Under the pieces are notes generated by a model that was not told the DNA's origin, made no database searches, and was given only the letters and a program-made list of their open reading frames with translations. Shown here one piece after another: positions 27,033-36,288 of a stretch of DNA of 64,000 nucleotides. The position numbers were made by a program, and so were the translations under genes. Source of the DNA: Arcticimaribacter sp965277835 (GTDB lineage Bacteria > Bacteroidota > Bacteroidia > Flavobacteriales > Flavobacteriaceae); NCBI GenBank assembly GCA_965277835.1, contig OZ255841.1:1612001-1676000 (forward strand). The letters are read 5' to 3'. Position 1 is the stretch's first letter. Every line of letters begins with the position of its first letter.

Positions 27033-28094
27033 ATGCAAACTTCTTTTTATGTAGTTGGTGTTATGTCAGGAACTTCTTTAGACGGGCTAGATTTGGCATT
27101 GATAGAGTTTAGTCAAAAAAAAGAGAAATGGGAATATAAATTTCTTGATACAGAAACTAAAGCATATAATTTTTCTTTGAAAGAAAAATTATCAGAAGCC
27201 CGACATCTTTCAAAAACCGACTTAATTGCTTTAGATACTTTTTATACTACCTATTTGGCAGAACAAATAAATAGTTTTATTAGCCGAAACTCAAAATATC
27301 ATGTGGATTTGGTTTGTTCACACGGACATACGGTTTTTCATCAGCCCGAGAAAGGAATTACGCTTCAAATTGGAAACCAAAAAGAATTGTCAAGTCAATT
27401 AGGAAAAACAGTAGTATGCAATTTTAGAAAACAAGATGTAGCGTTTGGGGGACAAGGAGCTCCGCTTGTTCCAGTAGGAGAGTATTATTTGTTCTCAGAA
27501 TATAGTGCATGTATAAATATAGGAGGCTTTGCAAATATTACATTACTTAAAAAACCAACACTAGAGGCCTATGATATTGCCGCAGCGAATATTGTTCTTA
27601 ATACGTATGCAGAACAACTAAACCTCCCTTATGATGAAGGAGGTAAAATAGCATCTACAGGGAAATTGATAAACGCTCTTTTGCAACAACTAGAAAAGAT
27701 ATCATATTATAAAAAAGAGCCGCCTAAATCTTTGGGAGTAGAATGGTTATCAGAGACCTTAAACCCTATTTTAAATAATTTTAAAAATGAGCCTATTCCA
27801 GACCTTCTTTATACGTATTTAATACATTTAACAAATCAAATTTTGAAGGCTTTGCCAAAAACAGGAAAAATTTTGTTTACCGGAGGAGGCACCCATAACA
27901 CGTTTTTAATACATTTGATTAAATCTAAAAGTACTGCCGAAATATGTGTGCCAGCCCCCGAATTAATTGATTATAAGGAGGCTATGATTTTTGGTTTTTT
28001 AGGGCTTTTAAAGAATCTAAAAATAAATAATTGCCTTGCTTCTGTTACGGGTGCTAGTCACAACCATAGCTCAGGAGATATATTATATACATAA
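27033..28094 (+). CDS. anmK: Anhydro-N-acetylmuramic acid kinase
   Basis: A 353-residue ASKHA-fold kinase that opens 1,6-anhydro-MurNAc from peptidoglycan turnover and phosphorylates it to MurNAc-6-phosphate. The N-terminal signature GVMSGTSLDGLDLALIEF (about 9-26), the phosphate-region SHGHTVFHQP, FGGQGAPLVPVGE (where the catalytic Asp is found in the family just before, in KQDVAF), and LFTGGGTHNTFL are all present. It acts in the cytoplasm. It stands 83 bp upstream of nhaD. Start is the ATG at 27033. Confidence 0.95.
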   Translation: MQTSFYVVGVMSGTSLDGLDLALIEFSQKKEKWEYKFLDTETKAYNFSLKEKLSEARHLSKTDLIALDTFYTTYLAEQINSFISRNSKYHVDLVCSHGHTVFHQPEKGITLQIGNQKELSSQLGKTVVCNFRKQDVAFGGQGAPLVPVGEYYLFSEYSACINIGGFANITLLKKPTLEAYDIAAANIVLNTYAEQLNLPYDEGGKIASTGKLINALLQQLEKISYYKKEPPKSLGVEWLSETLNPILNNFKNEPIPDLLYTYLIHLTNQILKALPKTGKILFTGGGTHNTFLIHLIKSKSTAEICVPAPELIDYKEAMIFGFLGLLKNLKINNCLASVTGASHNHSSGDILYT

Positions 28095-28177
28095 TTTAAG
28101 TTAAGTTTAGTAATTAATTTATACTTTAGACACTGTTAATTAAAACACAATATTGATTAGTAAATAAATAGAATATA

Positions 28178-29506
28178 ATGGAAACAATTTTAGTACTCAT
28201 TTTTGTTTTAGGTTATTTAGCAATAACGCTTGAGCATACGCTTAAAATAGATAAACTTATTCCGGCATTGGCTATGATGGCCATTCTTTGGGCAATAATT
28301 GCGTTATGGCATTTGCCTGTTTTCGAAGTTGACACAACTTTAAAACAATTAGTCCCAACACATGTCGAAGAAATTTTATTACATCATTTAGGAAAAACAT
28401 CTGAGATTCTTATTTTCTTATTAGGTGCAATGACTATTGTAGAAATTATAGATTATTTCAATGGGTTTGCAACAATAAAAACCTTTGTCAAAACTAAGTC
28501 TAAAAAATCCCTCCTTTGGATTTTTGCCATTTTAGCGTTTATTTTATCTGCAATAATTGACAACCTTACGGCTACGATTGTTTTAATTACAATTCTTCAA
28601 AAAATTATACCGAACACCAATACAAGAATGTGGTTTGCAGGATTAATAATTATAGCTGCAAATGCTGGTGGAGCTTGGTCTCCAATAGGCGATGTTACTA
28701 CAACTATGTTGTGGATAGCAAACAAAGTAACAACAGTTAAATTAATTTCGTATTTGCTTATACCTTCTTTGGTCTGTGTTGTGGTTCCTGTGTTTTTAGC
28801 ATCTTTACTTCCAGCATTTAAAGGAGAAATAGATACTGGAGACGCTGAAGACGACGAACCGACAAGTAAACATGGAGCAACAATGTTATATCTAGGTTTG
28901 ACGGCTATTGTTTTTGTTCCAGTATTTAAGACTTTAACTCACCTTCCCCCTTATGTTGGGATGATGCTTTCACTTGCTATTGTAGCAACATTTGCAGAAA
29001 TTTTCTCTTCTACTAAAATTAATATCACATCTATCGACGAAGAAAGCGATAATGCTTCTATGCATAGTCCAGTTCATACGGCATTATCTAAAATTGAATT
29101 ACCAAGTATTTTATTCTTCTTAGGAATATTATTGGCTGTTGCTGCTTTAGAGTCCTTAGGCATGTTATTTGAATTTGCACAATCATTGAATACTACCATA
29201 CCAAATACAGATATTGTAATTTTATTATTAGGAGTAGGCTCTGCAGTAATTGACAATGTTCCGCTTGTTGCAGCGAGTATTGGAATGTTTTCTGAGGTCA
29301 TGGATGATCCATTATGGCACTTCATTGCTTTTTCGGCAGGTACAGGAGGTAGTATGCTAATTATTGGTTCGGCTGCAGGTGTAGTTGCTATGGGAATGGA
29401 GAAAATCAACTTTTTTTGGTATCTCAAAAAAATATCGTGGTTGGCACTCGTTGGCTTTATTGCAGGTTCAGTAACCTTTATGTTATTACGCGATTTTGTT
29501 GCTTAG
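28178..29506 (+). CDS. nhaD: NhaD-type sodium:proton antiporter
   Basis: A 442-residue inner-membrane transporter of the ion transporter superfamily with 11 to 13 predicted helices. Segments typical of NhaD are LSAIIDNLTATIVLITILQKI (about 128-148), GGAWSPIGDVTTTMLWI, and GVGSAVIDNVPLVAASIGM, which carry the charged residues inside helices. It exports Na+ in exchange for H+ and contributes to salt and alkaline tolerance, fitting a marine bacterium. Between the halves is a cytoplasmic acidic loop (DTGDAEDDEPTSKHG). Located downstream of anmK, but probably with its own promoter. Confidence 0.93.
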   Translation: METILVLIFVLGYLAITLEHTLKIDKLIPALAMMAILWAIIALWHLPVFEVDTTLKQLVPTHVEEILLHHLGKTSEILIFLLGAMTIVEIIDYFNGFATIKTFVKTKSKKSLLWIFAILAFILSAIIDNLTATIVLITILQKIIPNTNTRMWFAGLIIIAANAGGAWSPIGDVTTTMLWIANKVTTVKLISYLLIPSLVCVVVPVFLASLLPAFKGEIDTGDAEDDEPTSKHGATMLYLGLTAIVFVPVFKTLTHLPPYVGMMLSLAIVATFAEIFSSTKINITSIDEESDNASMHSPVHTALSKIELPSILFFLGILLAVAALESLGMLFEFAQSLNTTIPNTDIVILLLGVGSAVIDNVPLVAASIGMFSEVMDDPLWHFIAFSAGTGGSMLIIGSAAGVVAMGMEKINFFWYLKKISWLALVGFIAGSVTFMLLRDFVA

Positions 29507-29561
29507 AATATAATTATTAGCTACATTTTTCGTTCTAAAAGAAAACCTATATACGAACGGA

Positions 29562-30245
29562 ATGGTATTATCACTTTTTATACAAACAGCAGAGGAACTC
29601 CGCACAGAGAAAACACTATCTTTAATTGAACTTATTGAGAACGGAGGACTAGGAGGACAGCTTATTATTGGGGTTCTGTTCTTATTACTTATTATTGCGC
29701 TATACATCTATTTTGAACGTTGGTTTGCTATTCGTTCTGCATCGAAGATCGATGCTAGTTTTATGGATCAAATTAAAGCGTTTGTTTCTCAAGGGAAAAT
29801 GGAATCTGCACAAGCTCTATGTGTTAAAGAAGATGTCCCCGTTGCTCGATTAATTGCCAAAGGCATTAGCAGGATAGGGAAACCGCTAGAAGACATTAAC
29901 ACAACTATTGAAAATGCAGGGCGATTAGAAGTTTATAAGCTAGAAAAAAATGTAAGCATTTTGGCTACTATTGCAGGAGCTGCACCCATGCTTGGCTTTT
30001 TGGGGACAGTGATAGGTATGATTCTTTCGATTTTTGAAATATCCAATGCAGGCGGAAATATTGACATGAAATTATTATCCGATGGACTATACACTGCAAT
30101 GACTACAACAGTTGCGGGTCTAATTGTAGGTATAGTGGGTTATATTACGTTTAATCACTTGGTAGCAAAAACATCTAAGGTTGTGTATCAAATGGAAGCA
30201 CTTTCGTTTGACTTTTTAGATTTATTAAATGAACCCGCAGCCTAA
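29562..30245 (+). CDS. exbB: MotA/TolQ/ExbB proton channel family protein
   Basis: A 227-residue membrane protein with three predicted helices (about 24-46, 130-152, 172-195). The conserved proton channel core is LATIAGAAPMLGFLGTVIGMILSIFE (in parts) and AMTTTVAGLIVGIVGYITFN. Together with ExbD it uses the proton gradient to drive a TonB-type protein. Its TAA overlaps the start of exbD by one base (TAATG), so the three-gene exbB-exbD-tonB set is one operon, followed by folC. Confidence 0.93.
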   Translation: MVLSLFIQTAEELRTEKTLSLIELIENGGLGGQLIIGVLFLLLIIALYIYFERWFAIRSASKIDASFMDQIKAFVSQGKMESAQALCVKEDVPVARLIAKGISRIGKPLEDINTTIENAGRLEVYKLEKNVSILATIAGAAPMLGFLGTVIGMILSIFEISNAGGNIDMKLLSDGLYTAMTTTVAGLIVGIVGYITFNHLVAKTSKVVYQMEALSFDFLDLLNEPAA

Positions 30246-30640
30246 TGAATTTAAGAGGAAGAAATAAGATAACCCCTGAATTCAATATGTCGTCTATGAC
30301 AGACATTGTTTTTTTGTTACTTATCTTTTTTATGATAGCATCGACTCTTGCAAAACAGCTCGATACAATTGAAGTAAAACTACCCCAAGCAAAAGGGAAA
30401 ACAGAAAACAGAAATTCAGTTGCAGTAACCATAAATAAAAACAACCGTTTTTATATTGATGGAGAAAGTGTGAGTAAAAGCCAATTAAAATCACAACTAA
30501 TAACACTTTTAAAGCCTTCGGATTCTCGAGTAATTATTTTAAGAGCAGAGAAAAATGTCCCTATTGATGAAGTCGTATTTGTAATGAATATTGCCAACCA
30601 GAATGGAATAAAAGTAGTCTTAGCTGTGGACGCCCAATAG
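30245..30640 (+). CDS. exbD: ExbD/TolR-family biopolymer transport protein
   Basis: A 131-residue protein with a single N-terminal membrane helix that holds the essential Asp: SMTDIVFLLLIFFMIASTL (about 16-34), and a periplasmic domain of beta-alpha type (VILRAEKNVPIDEVVFVMNI). It forms the rotary or conformational motor with ExbB. Translation starts at the ATG overlapping the exbB stop. Confidence 0.94.
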   Translation: MNLRGRNKITPEFNMSSMTDIVFLLLIFFMIASTLAKQLDTIEVKLPQAKGKTENRNSVAVTINKNNRFYIDGESVSKSQLKSQLITLLKPSDSRVIILRAEKNVPIDEVVFVMNIANQNGIKVVLAVDAQ

Positions 30641-30649
30641 ACTTTAAAT

Positions 30650-31495
30650 ATGAGCTTGTTTGATACGCCACATAAACGAAAGTCAGCCTTGCTGACAAGT
30701 ACAATAGCACTTTTACTTTTGTTATTGTTTTCATGGTTGGGATTGTCATATTTAGATCCTCCAATATCCTATGGTATGGAGGTTAGCTTTGGCACTTCTT
30801 CTCAAGGTAAAGGAAGAGCTCCGGCAGAAGTTCCTCAGAGGCAAGTAGAACAAAAAGAAGATATACCTGAGCCCGAGGAACAGAAAGCAACCCCACCTCC
30901 TGAAACGATAGAAGATAAATCGCCCGAGACATTAACAGAAGAAGAAGCACCAATATCTGTTGATAAAGAAGAAAAGAAGACAACAAAATCTGAGATAAAA
31001 GAACAAGAGCCTCCAGTTGAAGAGCAAGTAGAGAAAATTCCAAAACCAACACTATCTAAATCAACCAAGCAAGTATTGTCAAACATATTGAATGCACCTA
31101 AGAAGACAGCAAACGAAAGCCAAGAAAGTAAAGGCGATGATGAGGTTGCAGAAGATAAAGGGAAACCCGAAGGAAATCCTTATGCAAATAGTTATTATAC
31201 GTCATCGGGTTTAGGAGGTAACACCAGCTATGGGCTTAATGGGCGTAATTTGCAGAGCAATGGTTCGGTAACTCAGAAATGTAATCAGGAGGGGAGAGTA
31301 GTTGTACGCATAACAGTAGACCAAAATGGGACGGTTATTTTAGCAGAAGCAGGAGTTAAAGGAACGACAAACTCGCACCCTTGTTTGTTAACTCCCGCAA
31401 AAGAAACCGCTTTTTTACATAGATGGACACCAGATGCTAATGCACCAAAAACACAAGTAGGTTTTGTGGTAATCAATTTTAAATTAGGAGAATAA
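30650..31495 (+). CDS. TonB-like energy-transducing protein
   Basis: A 281-residue protein with one membrane helix near the N-terminus (about 14-34), a long charged Pro/Glu/Lys-rich spacer (about 50-150, e.g. EDIPEPEEQKATPPPETIED) that spans the periplasm, and a C-terminal domain (about 205-281) of the TonB fold: GRVVVRITVDQNGTVILAEA and TQVGFVVINFKL. It transfers energy from ExbBD to outer-membrane receptors. The window has one TonB-dependent receptor, at 48834-51239. Nine bases after exbD, and three bases before folC. Confidence 0.9.
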   Translation: MSLFDTPHKRKSALLTSTIALLLLLLFSWLGLSYLDPPISYGMEVSFGTSSQGKGRAPAEVPQRQVEQKEDIPEPEEQKATPPPETIEDKSPETLTEEEAPISVDKEEKKTTKSEIKEQEPPVEEQVEKIPKPTLSKSTKQVLSNILNAPKKTANESQESKGDDEVAEDKGKPEGNPYANSYYTSSGLGGNTSYGLNGRNLQSNGSVTQKCNQEGRVVVRITVDQNGTVILAEAGVKGTTNSHPCLLTPAKETAFLHRWTPDANAPKTQVGFVVINFKLGE

Positions 31496-31498
31496 ACC

Positions 31499-32713
31499 TT
31501 GAAGAATTACGAAGAAGTACGCACTTGGCTTTATAGTCAATTACCCGTATATCAGAGACAAGGAGCAAGTGCTTATAAGCCTAATTTAGATAGGATGGTT
31601 GCTTTTATGGATTATCTAGGGAATCCTCAAAAAACATTTCCTGTAGTTCATATAGCAGGCACAAACGGAAAAGGTTCTACGTCTCACATGATTGCTTCTG
31701 TTTTAATCGAAGCAGGATATAAAGTGGGCTTATATACATCGCCCCATTTAAAAGATTTTACGGAACGCGTTCGGTTTAATGGAGTTGAAATAGAGCAATC
31801 TTATATAGTTGACTTTGTAAAGAGAAACTATAAGTATTTTATTGAAGCCAAACTTTCTTTTTTTGAACTTACTGTAGGCTTAGCGTTTATGTATTGTAAG
31901 GATATGCAAGTTGACATAGCCGTTATTGAGGTAGGTTTGGGCGGTAGATTAGATGGGACTAATGTTATTGACCCAAAACTGTCGGTTATTACCAATATAG
32001 GAATGGATCACACGCAGTTTTTGGGTAATACACTAAAAGAAATTGCAAGAGAAAAAGCAGGGATTATAAAAAAAGGAATACCTGTCGTTATTGGCGAAAC
32101 ACAAAAAGAAATTATTCAAGAGTTTAAGGAAGTCTCTAACCAATTAAACGCGCCTATTATTTGGGCTGACCAAGAAAAGCAAGTATTTTATAATTCTGAT
32201 TTAAAAGGACCGTATCAAAAAAATAATATACAAACAGCCGTAATTGCGTTACGAACACTAGGGATGAATTATGTAAATGAAGAACATATAAGGGAAGGAT
32301 TATTAAAGGTAGAAGCGAACACAGGTTTAAAAGGAAGATGGCAAACTTTAGCGCGACACCCCTTAACCATAGCCGATATAACACACAATGCCGAAGGTTT
32401 TGCTTATGTAACTGAAGCACTCTTAAAAATGGAATATAAAACGTTGCATATGGTTTTGGGTTTTGTTGAGGGGAAGGATTTAGAGAATATTTTTAGACTG
32501 TTGCCCCAAAGTGCGAAGTATTATTTTTGCAGCCCAGACTCTATACGCGCTCGAAAGGCTTTAGATTTAATAGATCTCTCGAAGCAATATGGTTTTGACG
32601 CAAAAGCCTATGACTCCGTTAAAACAGCATATCAATTTGCAATTGATAATGCACAAAAAGAAGATTTGATTTATATAGGGGGGAGTACTTTTGTGGTTTC
32701 AGAAATTCTTTAA
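31499..32713 (+). CDS. folC: Folylpolyglutamate/dihydrofolate synthase
   Basis: A 404-residue Mur-ligase-type enzyme that adds glutamate to dihydropteroate or tetrahydrofolate. Seen are the ATP-binding P loop HIAGTNGKGSTSHMIA (about 50-65), SPHLKDFTERVRFNG (about 80-94), IEVGLGGRLDGTNVI and TNIGMDHTQFLG. The most consistent start is the TTG at 31499 (MKNYEEVRT), preceded by TTAGGAG at 31484-31490. The gene follows tonB by three bases and is expected to be cotranscribed with exbBD. A tRNA-Val gene follows with its own promoter. Confidence 0.95.
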   Translation: MKNYEEVRTWLYSQLPVYQRQGASAYKPNLDRMVAFMDYLGNPQKTFPVVHIAGTNGKGSTSHMIASVLIEAGYKVGLYTSPHLKDFTERVRFNGVEIEQSYIVDFVKRNYKYFIEAKLSFFELTVGLAFMYCKDMQVDIAVIEVGLGGRLDGTNVIDPKLSVITNIGMDHTQFLGNTLKEIAREKAGIIKKGIPVVIGETQKEIIQEFKEVSNQLNAPIIWADQEKQVFYNSDLKGPYQKNNIQTAVIALRTLGMNYVNEEHIREGLLKVEANTGLKGRWQTLARHPLTIADITHNAEGFAYVTEALLKMEYKTLHMVLGFVEGKDLENIFRLLPQSAKYYFCSPDSIRARKALDLIDLSKQYGFDAKAYDSVKTAYQFAIDNAQKEDLIYIGGSTFVVSEIL

Positions 32714-32722
32714 GAAAAGTTT

Positions 32723-32752
32723 TTGCAAACCGTGTTATCTATGTTATATTTG
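32723..32752 (+). promoter_or_regulatory. Promoter of tRNA-Val
   Basis: TTG at 32723-32725, a 19-base spacer, and TATATTTG at 32745-32752, nine bases before the tRNA. A near-perfect fit to the flavobacterial consensus. Confidence 0.8.
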
Positions 32753-32761
32753 CACCCGCAA

Positions 32762-32839
32762 GGGCGCTTAGCTCAGTTGGTTCAGAGCACTTGGTTTACA
32801 CCCAAGGGGTCAGGGGTTCGAATCCCTTAGCGCCCACCA
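32762..32839 (+). tRNA. tRNA-Val (TAC)
   Basis: Acceptor stem GGGCGCT (32762-32768) pairs with AGCGCCC (32829-32835); anticodon arm CTTGG-TTTACAC-CCAAG gives anticodon TAC, reading GTA. The T arm contains GGTTCGAATC. An encoded CCA follows the discriminator A at 32836. A terminator hairpin lies directly behind it. Confidence 0.97.
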
Positions 32840-32843
32840 GATT

Positions 32844-32873
32844 AACCTCACTTTATAAGTGGGGTTTTTTTTA
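32844..32873 (+). terminator. Terminator of tRNA-Val
   Basis: Hairpin AACCTCACTT / AAGTGGGGTT with one G-U pair and a three-base loop, followed by a run of eight T. Confidence 0.85.
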
Positions 32874-32901
32874 TTTCAATTTTTAGAGAAATTTATTTTA
32901 G

Positions 32902-32958
32902 TAGAATAATAAAAAAAGGCTCTCAATTTCTTGAAAGCCTTGTTATTTATAGTAGCGG
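32902..32958 (-). repeat. Distal copy of tRNA-fMet 3' end and terminator (direct repeat, R-M island)
   Basis: A 57-bp sequence identical to 36486-36542. It contains the last six bases of the tRNA and the terminator hairpin that follows it (GGCTCTCAATTTCTTGAAAGCC with an A run on the plus strand). At this place it is no longer next to a tRNA and instead lies 115 bp beyond the methyltransferase stop, where it can serve as terminator for the R-M operon. Confidence 0.93.
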
Positions 32959-33073
32959 TTTTATAGAGACTCTTACCCAAGGTGATATGATTAAATCGAT
33001 TCATAACTAAATTTATAGGGGAATAATTCTAAATCCCAATCTGCAACATTTTTAATAATCAAAGAAATAGACT

Positions 33074-35077
33074 TTATGCTAATTCATATATAATACTATT
33101 TAGTTCGCTTTTAGACTTTTCCCTTAACTCAAATGACCTTTTCACTTTTTCACTTATTTCACTAATTACTTCTTCACTTGGAATACTAATTAATAAATTT
33201 TTGAAGTCATCATCTGAAATATTTGGAATTGCAGCTCCTGTTCTTAACATCGAAATTTGATTAAGGAAATATTTAGATTTTAGATAGTAAAGTAAATAAT
33301 AAGGGTCAATTTTAAAATTCCGTAAAACTCTAAAGCCATTAGTACAGATTGCGCCATCAAAATCTGAATTTACCAATGCCGTTGCGTGTTTTCTTGAGCC
33401 AATAGAATTTCCAGCAATAGCAGTTATAATATCTCCTTTATTTATTTCATATGAAGCTCTACTAGGGAGTTCATAAACCGACATTTCAGTTGAATTAATA
33501 ATTTCTAAAGATGGCGTGTTAACATCTGATAGCTCAACATATTCTATAGTCAGATTCTTGTTTGCTAATTTTTTACTTTTTGTTTTCACAATTTGGACAA
33601 TATCACATAAACGGATAGCATTATTTTTTTCAATTAGTTCAATTAATTTTTTATTATGTGGCGAATAATAATCATAATCAAAACGACCATTTAATTCATT
33701 GTAGTTAATTGAATATGAATTTTTAGTTTCTATGTTTTTATAATTGTAGAATTTTTTATAATCTTCAACTACTATAGATAAGTCTTCGTCAAGAATTGGG
33801 TTTTTATCTTTATCGCGTAATATTTTCCCATAATTATCTTTTTGATATATTGGGCTTCCGTTTTTGTTTCCTTGGTAACCAATTTTTCTTATTTGACTGA
33901 AAAATAAAGGATATTCTCTATCTATATTTGGAGTGTCTTTTTGAACGAAGAGGAGAGAAGTTTTAACACCTGTCCCGTAAGGAATAAATGTTTCTTGAGG
34001 CAAATTAACAATTCCTAATATTTTTGTTCTTTGTTTAATGTAATATCTTAAATATTCTAAAGAAAGATTTTCAAAATGACTATTTGGTAAAACAATTCCC
34101 ATTCTACCACCTTCTTTTAATAAATCAATACACCTTTCAATAAATAATATTTCTGCTGCCTGTCCTGTATGAAGTTTATTTGTTTTAGCAAATTCATTGT
34201 CATTTACTTTTTTCCATTTGTAGCCTAAATCGAAAGAAGAAAGTATTTTTTTGTCAAATATTTTTCCTGCTGTACCAAAAGGAGGATTTGTTAAAACAAC
34301 ATCAAAACCTTTTGATGTTTTATTTACTTTTATTTTCAACAAAATTTCATCATAATCGGTTAATGAATTAATGCACTTTATATTTGTTTCTACGTTTGCT
34401 TCAAGGAGTAATTTCATTTTTGCAATTCGCGCAATATTTTTATTAATATCTAAACCGTAAAGGTTATCTGAAACAACTTTTTTGATATTAACATTTTCAT
34501 TGTTATTTAAAATATAATTAAATGAAGAATTGAGAAAACTCCCGCTTCCACAAGCTGGATCAATTATTGTTTCGTTTGGTTTTGGTTGAACTATACTGAC
34601 ACAAAAATCAATTATTGGTTCTGGAGTAAAAAATTGACCTCTACCATCTTTTTCTTGATGTGATAGGAATTTTTGAAATGCCAACCCTTTGGCATCATTA
34701 GAAGAATTGATTAATGAAAGATCTTGTAACTTATTAATTGTGTTTGCTAATGATAATGGGCTTAATTTAATTGTATCGTCTTTATCAAATATATCTGAGT
34801 ATTCTTGAATTGTACTTGAAAAAAGACTTTTTATTCTGTGAATAAATTTTTCTGCCTTTTTCGAACTCTTTATCTCCTCAAACTCTACATCTTCAATAAA
34901 GAACTGATTTTCTCTTTTCTTTTCGTCAATTACTTTTATGAAGAGAATTTTTATAAATTCTTCTAAAGTTTGTTGAGTAGAAAGCCCATCATTTGCATAA
35001 ATGAAATTATGAATTTCTTCAAACTTTCTTAATAGTTTATCGGTTTTTGTTAGTTTAAAATCTAAGTTTAACTCCAT
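33074..35077 (-). CDS. N-6 adenine DNA methyltransferase fused to a specificity domain (M-S)
   Basis: A 667-residue protein. The N-terminal 150 residues resemble the HsdM helical domain. The methylase core has the SAM motif DPACGSGSF (about 173-181) and the catalytic TNPPF (about 263-267). From about residue 455 a type I S-like region follows, with one target recognition domain (IVQIVKTKSKKLANKN to TGAAIPNISDDDFKNLLI) and a closing coiled coil. So recognition and modification are in one chain, as in type IIG/IIB and some type I-like systems, but the chain has no visible nuclease domain. The partner endonuclease is the gene 46 bp upstream. Confidence 0.88.
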   Translation of the reverse strand: MELNLDFKLTKTDKLLRKFEEIHNFIYANDGLSTQQTLEEFIKILFIKVIDEKKRENQFFIEDVEFEEIKSSKKAEKFIHRIKSLFSSTIQEYSDIFDKDDTIKLSPLSLANTINKLQDLSLINSSNDAKGLAFQKFLSHQEKDGRGQFFTPEPIIDFCVSIVQPKPNETIIDPACGSGSFLNSSFNYILNNNENVNIKKVVSDNLYGLDINKNIARIAKMKLLLEANVETNIKCINSLTDYDEILLKIKVNKTSKGFDVVLTNPPFGTAGKIFDKKILSSFDLGYKWKKVNDNEFAKTNKLHTGQAAEILFIERCIDLLKEGGRMGIVLPNSHFENLSLEYLRYYIKQRTKILGIVNLPQETFIPYGTGVKTSLLFVQKDTPNIDREYPLFFSQIRKIGYQGNKNGSPIYQKDNYGKILRDKDKNPILDEDLSIVVEDYKKFYNYKNIETKNSYSINYNELNGRFDYDYYSPHNKKLIELIEKNNAIRLCDIVQIVKTKSKKLANKNLTIEYVELSDVNTPSLEIINSTEMSVYELPSRASYEINKGDIITAIAGNSIGSRKHATALVNSDFDGAICTNGFRVLRNFKIDPYYLLYYLKSKYFLNQISMLRTGAAIPNISDDDFKNLLISIPSEEVISEISEKVKRSFELREKSKSELNSIIYELA

Positions 35078-35123
35078 AATTCACACATTTATGACAAATA
35101 TAATCACAAACTTGTAAAATAAA

Positions 35124-36074
35124 TTATCTTAAATCTAATTGTGACATATCTATTTTACGTGGAATAGGTTTTGTTTGTTTAATACATTCTTCTATGTCAT
35201 CATACCACGGATGCTGTAGCCGTAATTCATTTTTTATTCCTGGAATAATATAGTCAATATGGTAATTTTGATATAAATGTTCTGGACTTGTTGGAGAATG
35301 AGAGATGTTTTTTGGATTCATAAATACAAATTTATGCTTTCCAATTCTTTGAAATAAATCTACACACATTATGTTGAATTCAGTTACTAAAGGCGCAGCT
35401 TGTTTTATTCCTGTGTATGGTGCTACCCTATTACTTGGTGCGTGAGTTGTAAGCATTTTAATAGGACCTCTCAGATTTAGATATGCTTCTGTTGTTAAAG
35501 TTTTATCATCAAGTTTATCAACCCATTCTCGTAAATCTTTTTTGTCTTTCCAATATCCAATTAAATTAAAAGATCTTGATCCTGGAGTTTTTTTATCCCA
35601 TTTAAAGTCTAGGAAATTTTTACCAACATTTTCTGCTTCCCATTTTTCTTTGGCTTTTTTATATTTATTAAGACCTTTTTCAAATGTTTTTTCAAGATAA
35701 TTTTCTTTAGGGAAAGCAAGACTTTTTAAATGATTGTAAAGTTTGTCTTTTGTGTCTAATGTATAAAGGTGTTTTTCTGTATTTGTTTTAATCCCTTTAT
35801 TTTCAATCACGTACCATTCGTCTTTGGGGTAGTCTTTTTTTTTAATATAAAAATCGCCTCTTGCATCATCATTTTTGGCATTATATCCTCCCTCTGGTTT
35901 TTCTTTAATGCGGTAAGCATCAAATCCTTTGGATTCTATATAATCTTTAAACAATAATTCACTTAAAGAGCCGTGAACGTATCCTTCGGCTCCAGGACTC
36001 ATTTTCATTACTTCGATAAACTTATGATCATCTACTCCAAATCTTCTTTTGATATACTCACTTATACTTTCCAT
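35124..36074 (-). CDS. Putative PD-(D/E)XK restriction endonuclease
   Basis: A 316-residue protein with no family name that I recognise. A nuclease core is likely at residues 35-95: Glu39 in SLSELLFKDYIES, Asp74 in ARGDFYIKKK, and E91-N-K93 in WYVIENKG, the pattern of a PD-(D/E)XK site with ExK. The rest of the protein is basic and helical in part. It lies between the controller gene, which it overlaps by 17 bases, and the methyltransferase-specificity gene, so it is the most likely cutting subunit of this system. It may need the M-S protein for recognition. There is no helicase (HsdR) domain. Confidence 0.65.
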   Translation of the reverse strand: MESISEYIKRRFGVDDHKFIEVMKMSPGAEGYVHGSLSELLFKDYIESKGFDAYRIKEKPEGGYNAKNDDARGDFYIKKKDYPKDEWYVIENKGIKTNTEKHLYTLDTKDKLYNHLKSLAFPKENYLEKTFEKGLNKYKKAKEKWEAENVGKNFLDFKWDKKTPGSRSFNLIGYWKDKKDLREWVDKLDDKTLTTEAYLNLRGPIKMLTTHAPSNRVAPYTGIKQAAPLVTEFNIMCVDLFQRIGKHKFVFMNPKNISHSPTSPEHLYQNYHIDYIIPGIKNELRLQHPWYDDIEECIKQTKPIPRKIDMSQLDLR

Positions 36075-36288
36075 ATTCCTCTATTTTTTTAAAAAGATCT
36101 GAAAGAGAAATTTGAAGTGTTACAGAAAGCTTTTCAATTATTTTAAGTGAGATATTTCGTTCTCCTTTTTCAATGTCGCTTATGTAGGTTCTGTCTATGT
36201 TAGATTTGTTGGCAAAATATTCTTGGGAAAACCCTTTTTTAAGTCGAAGTTTTTTAATAACAAGTCCAAATTTTCTTTGCAAATTCAT
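36058..36288 (-). CDS. XRE-family HTH regulator (R-M controller-like)
   Basis: A 76-residue protein made of one helix-turn-helix domain of the XRE type: FGLVIKKLRLKKGFSQEYFA, NKSNIDRTYISDIEKGERNI. Its size and place at the head of the operon fit the C proteins of R-M systems, which delay endonuclease expression until the DNA is methylated. The 3' end overlaps the endonuclease gene by 17 bases, so the two are coupled. The C-box operator was not identified in the AT-rich upstream region. Confidence 0.85.
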   Translation of the reverse strand: MNLQRKFGLVIKKLRLKKGFSQEYFANKSNIDRTYISDIEKGERNISLKIIEKLSVTLQISLSDLFKKIEEYGKYK

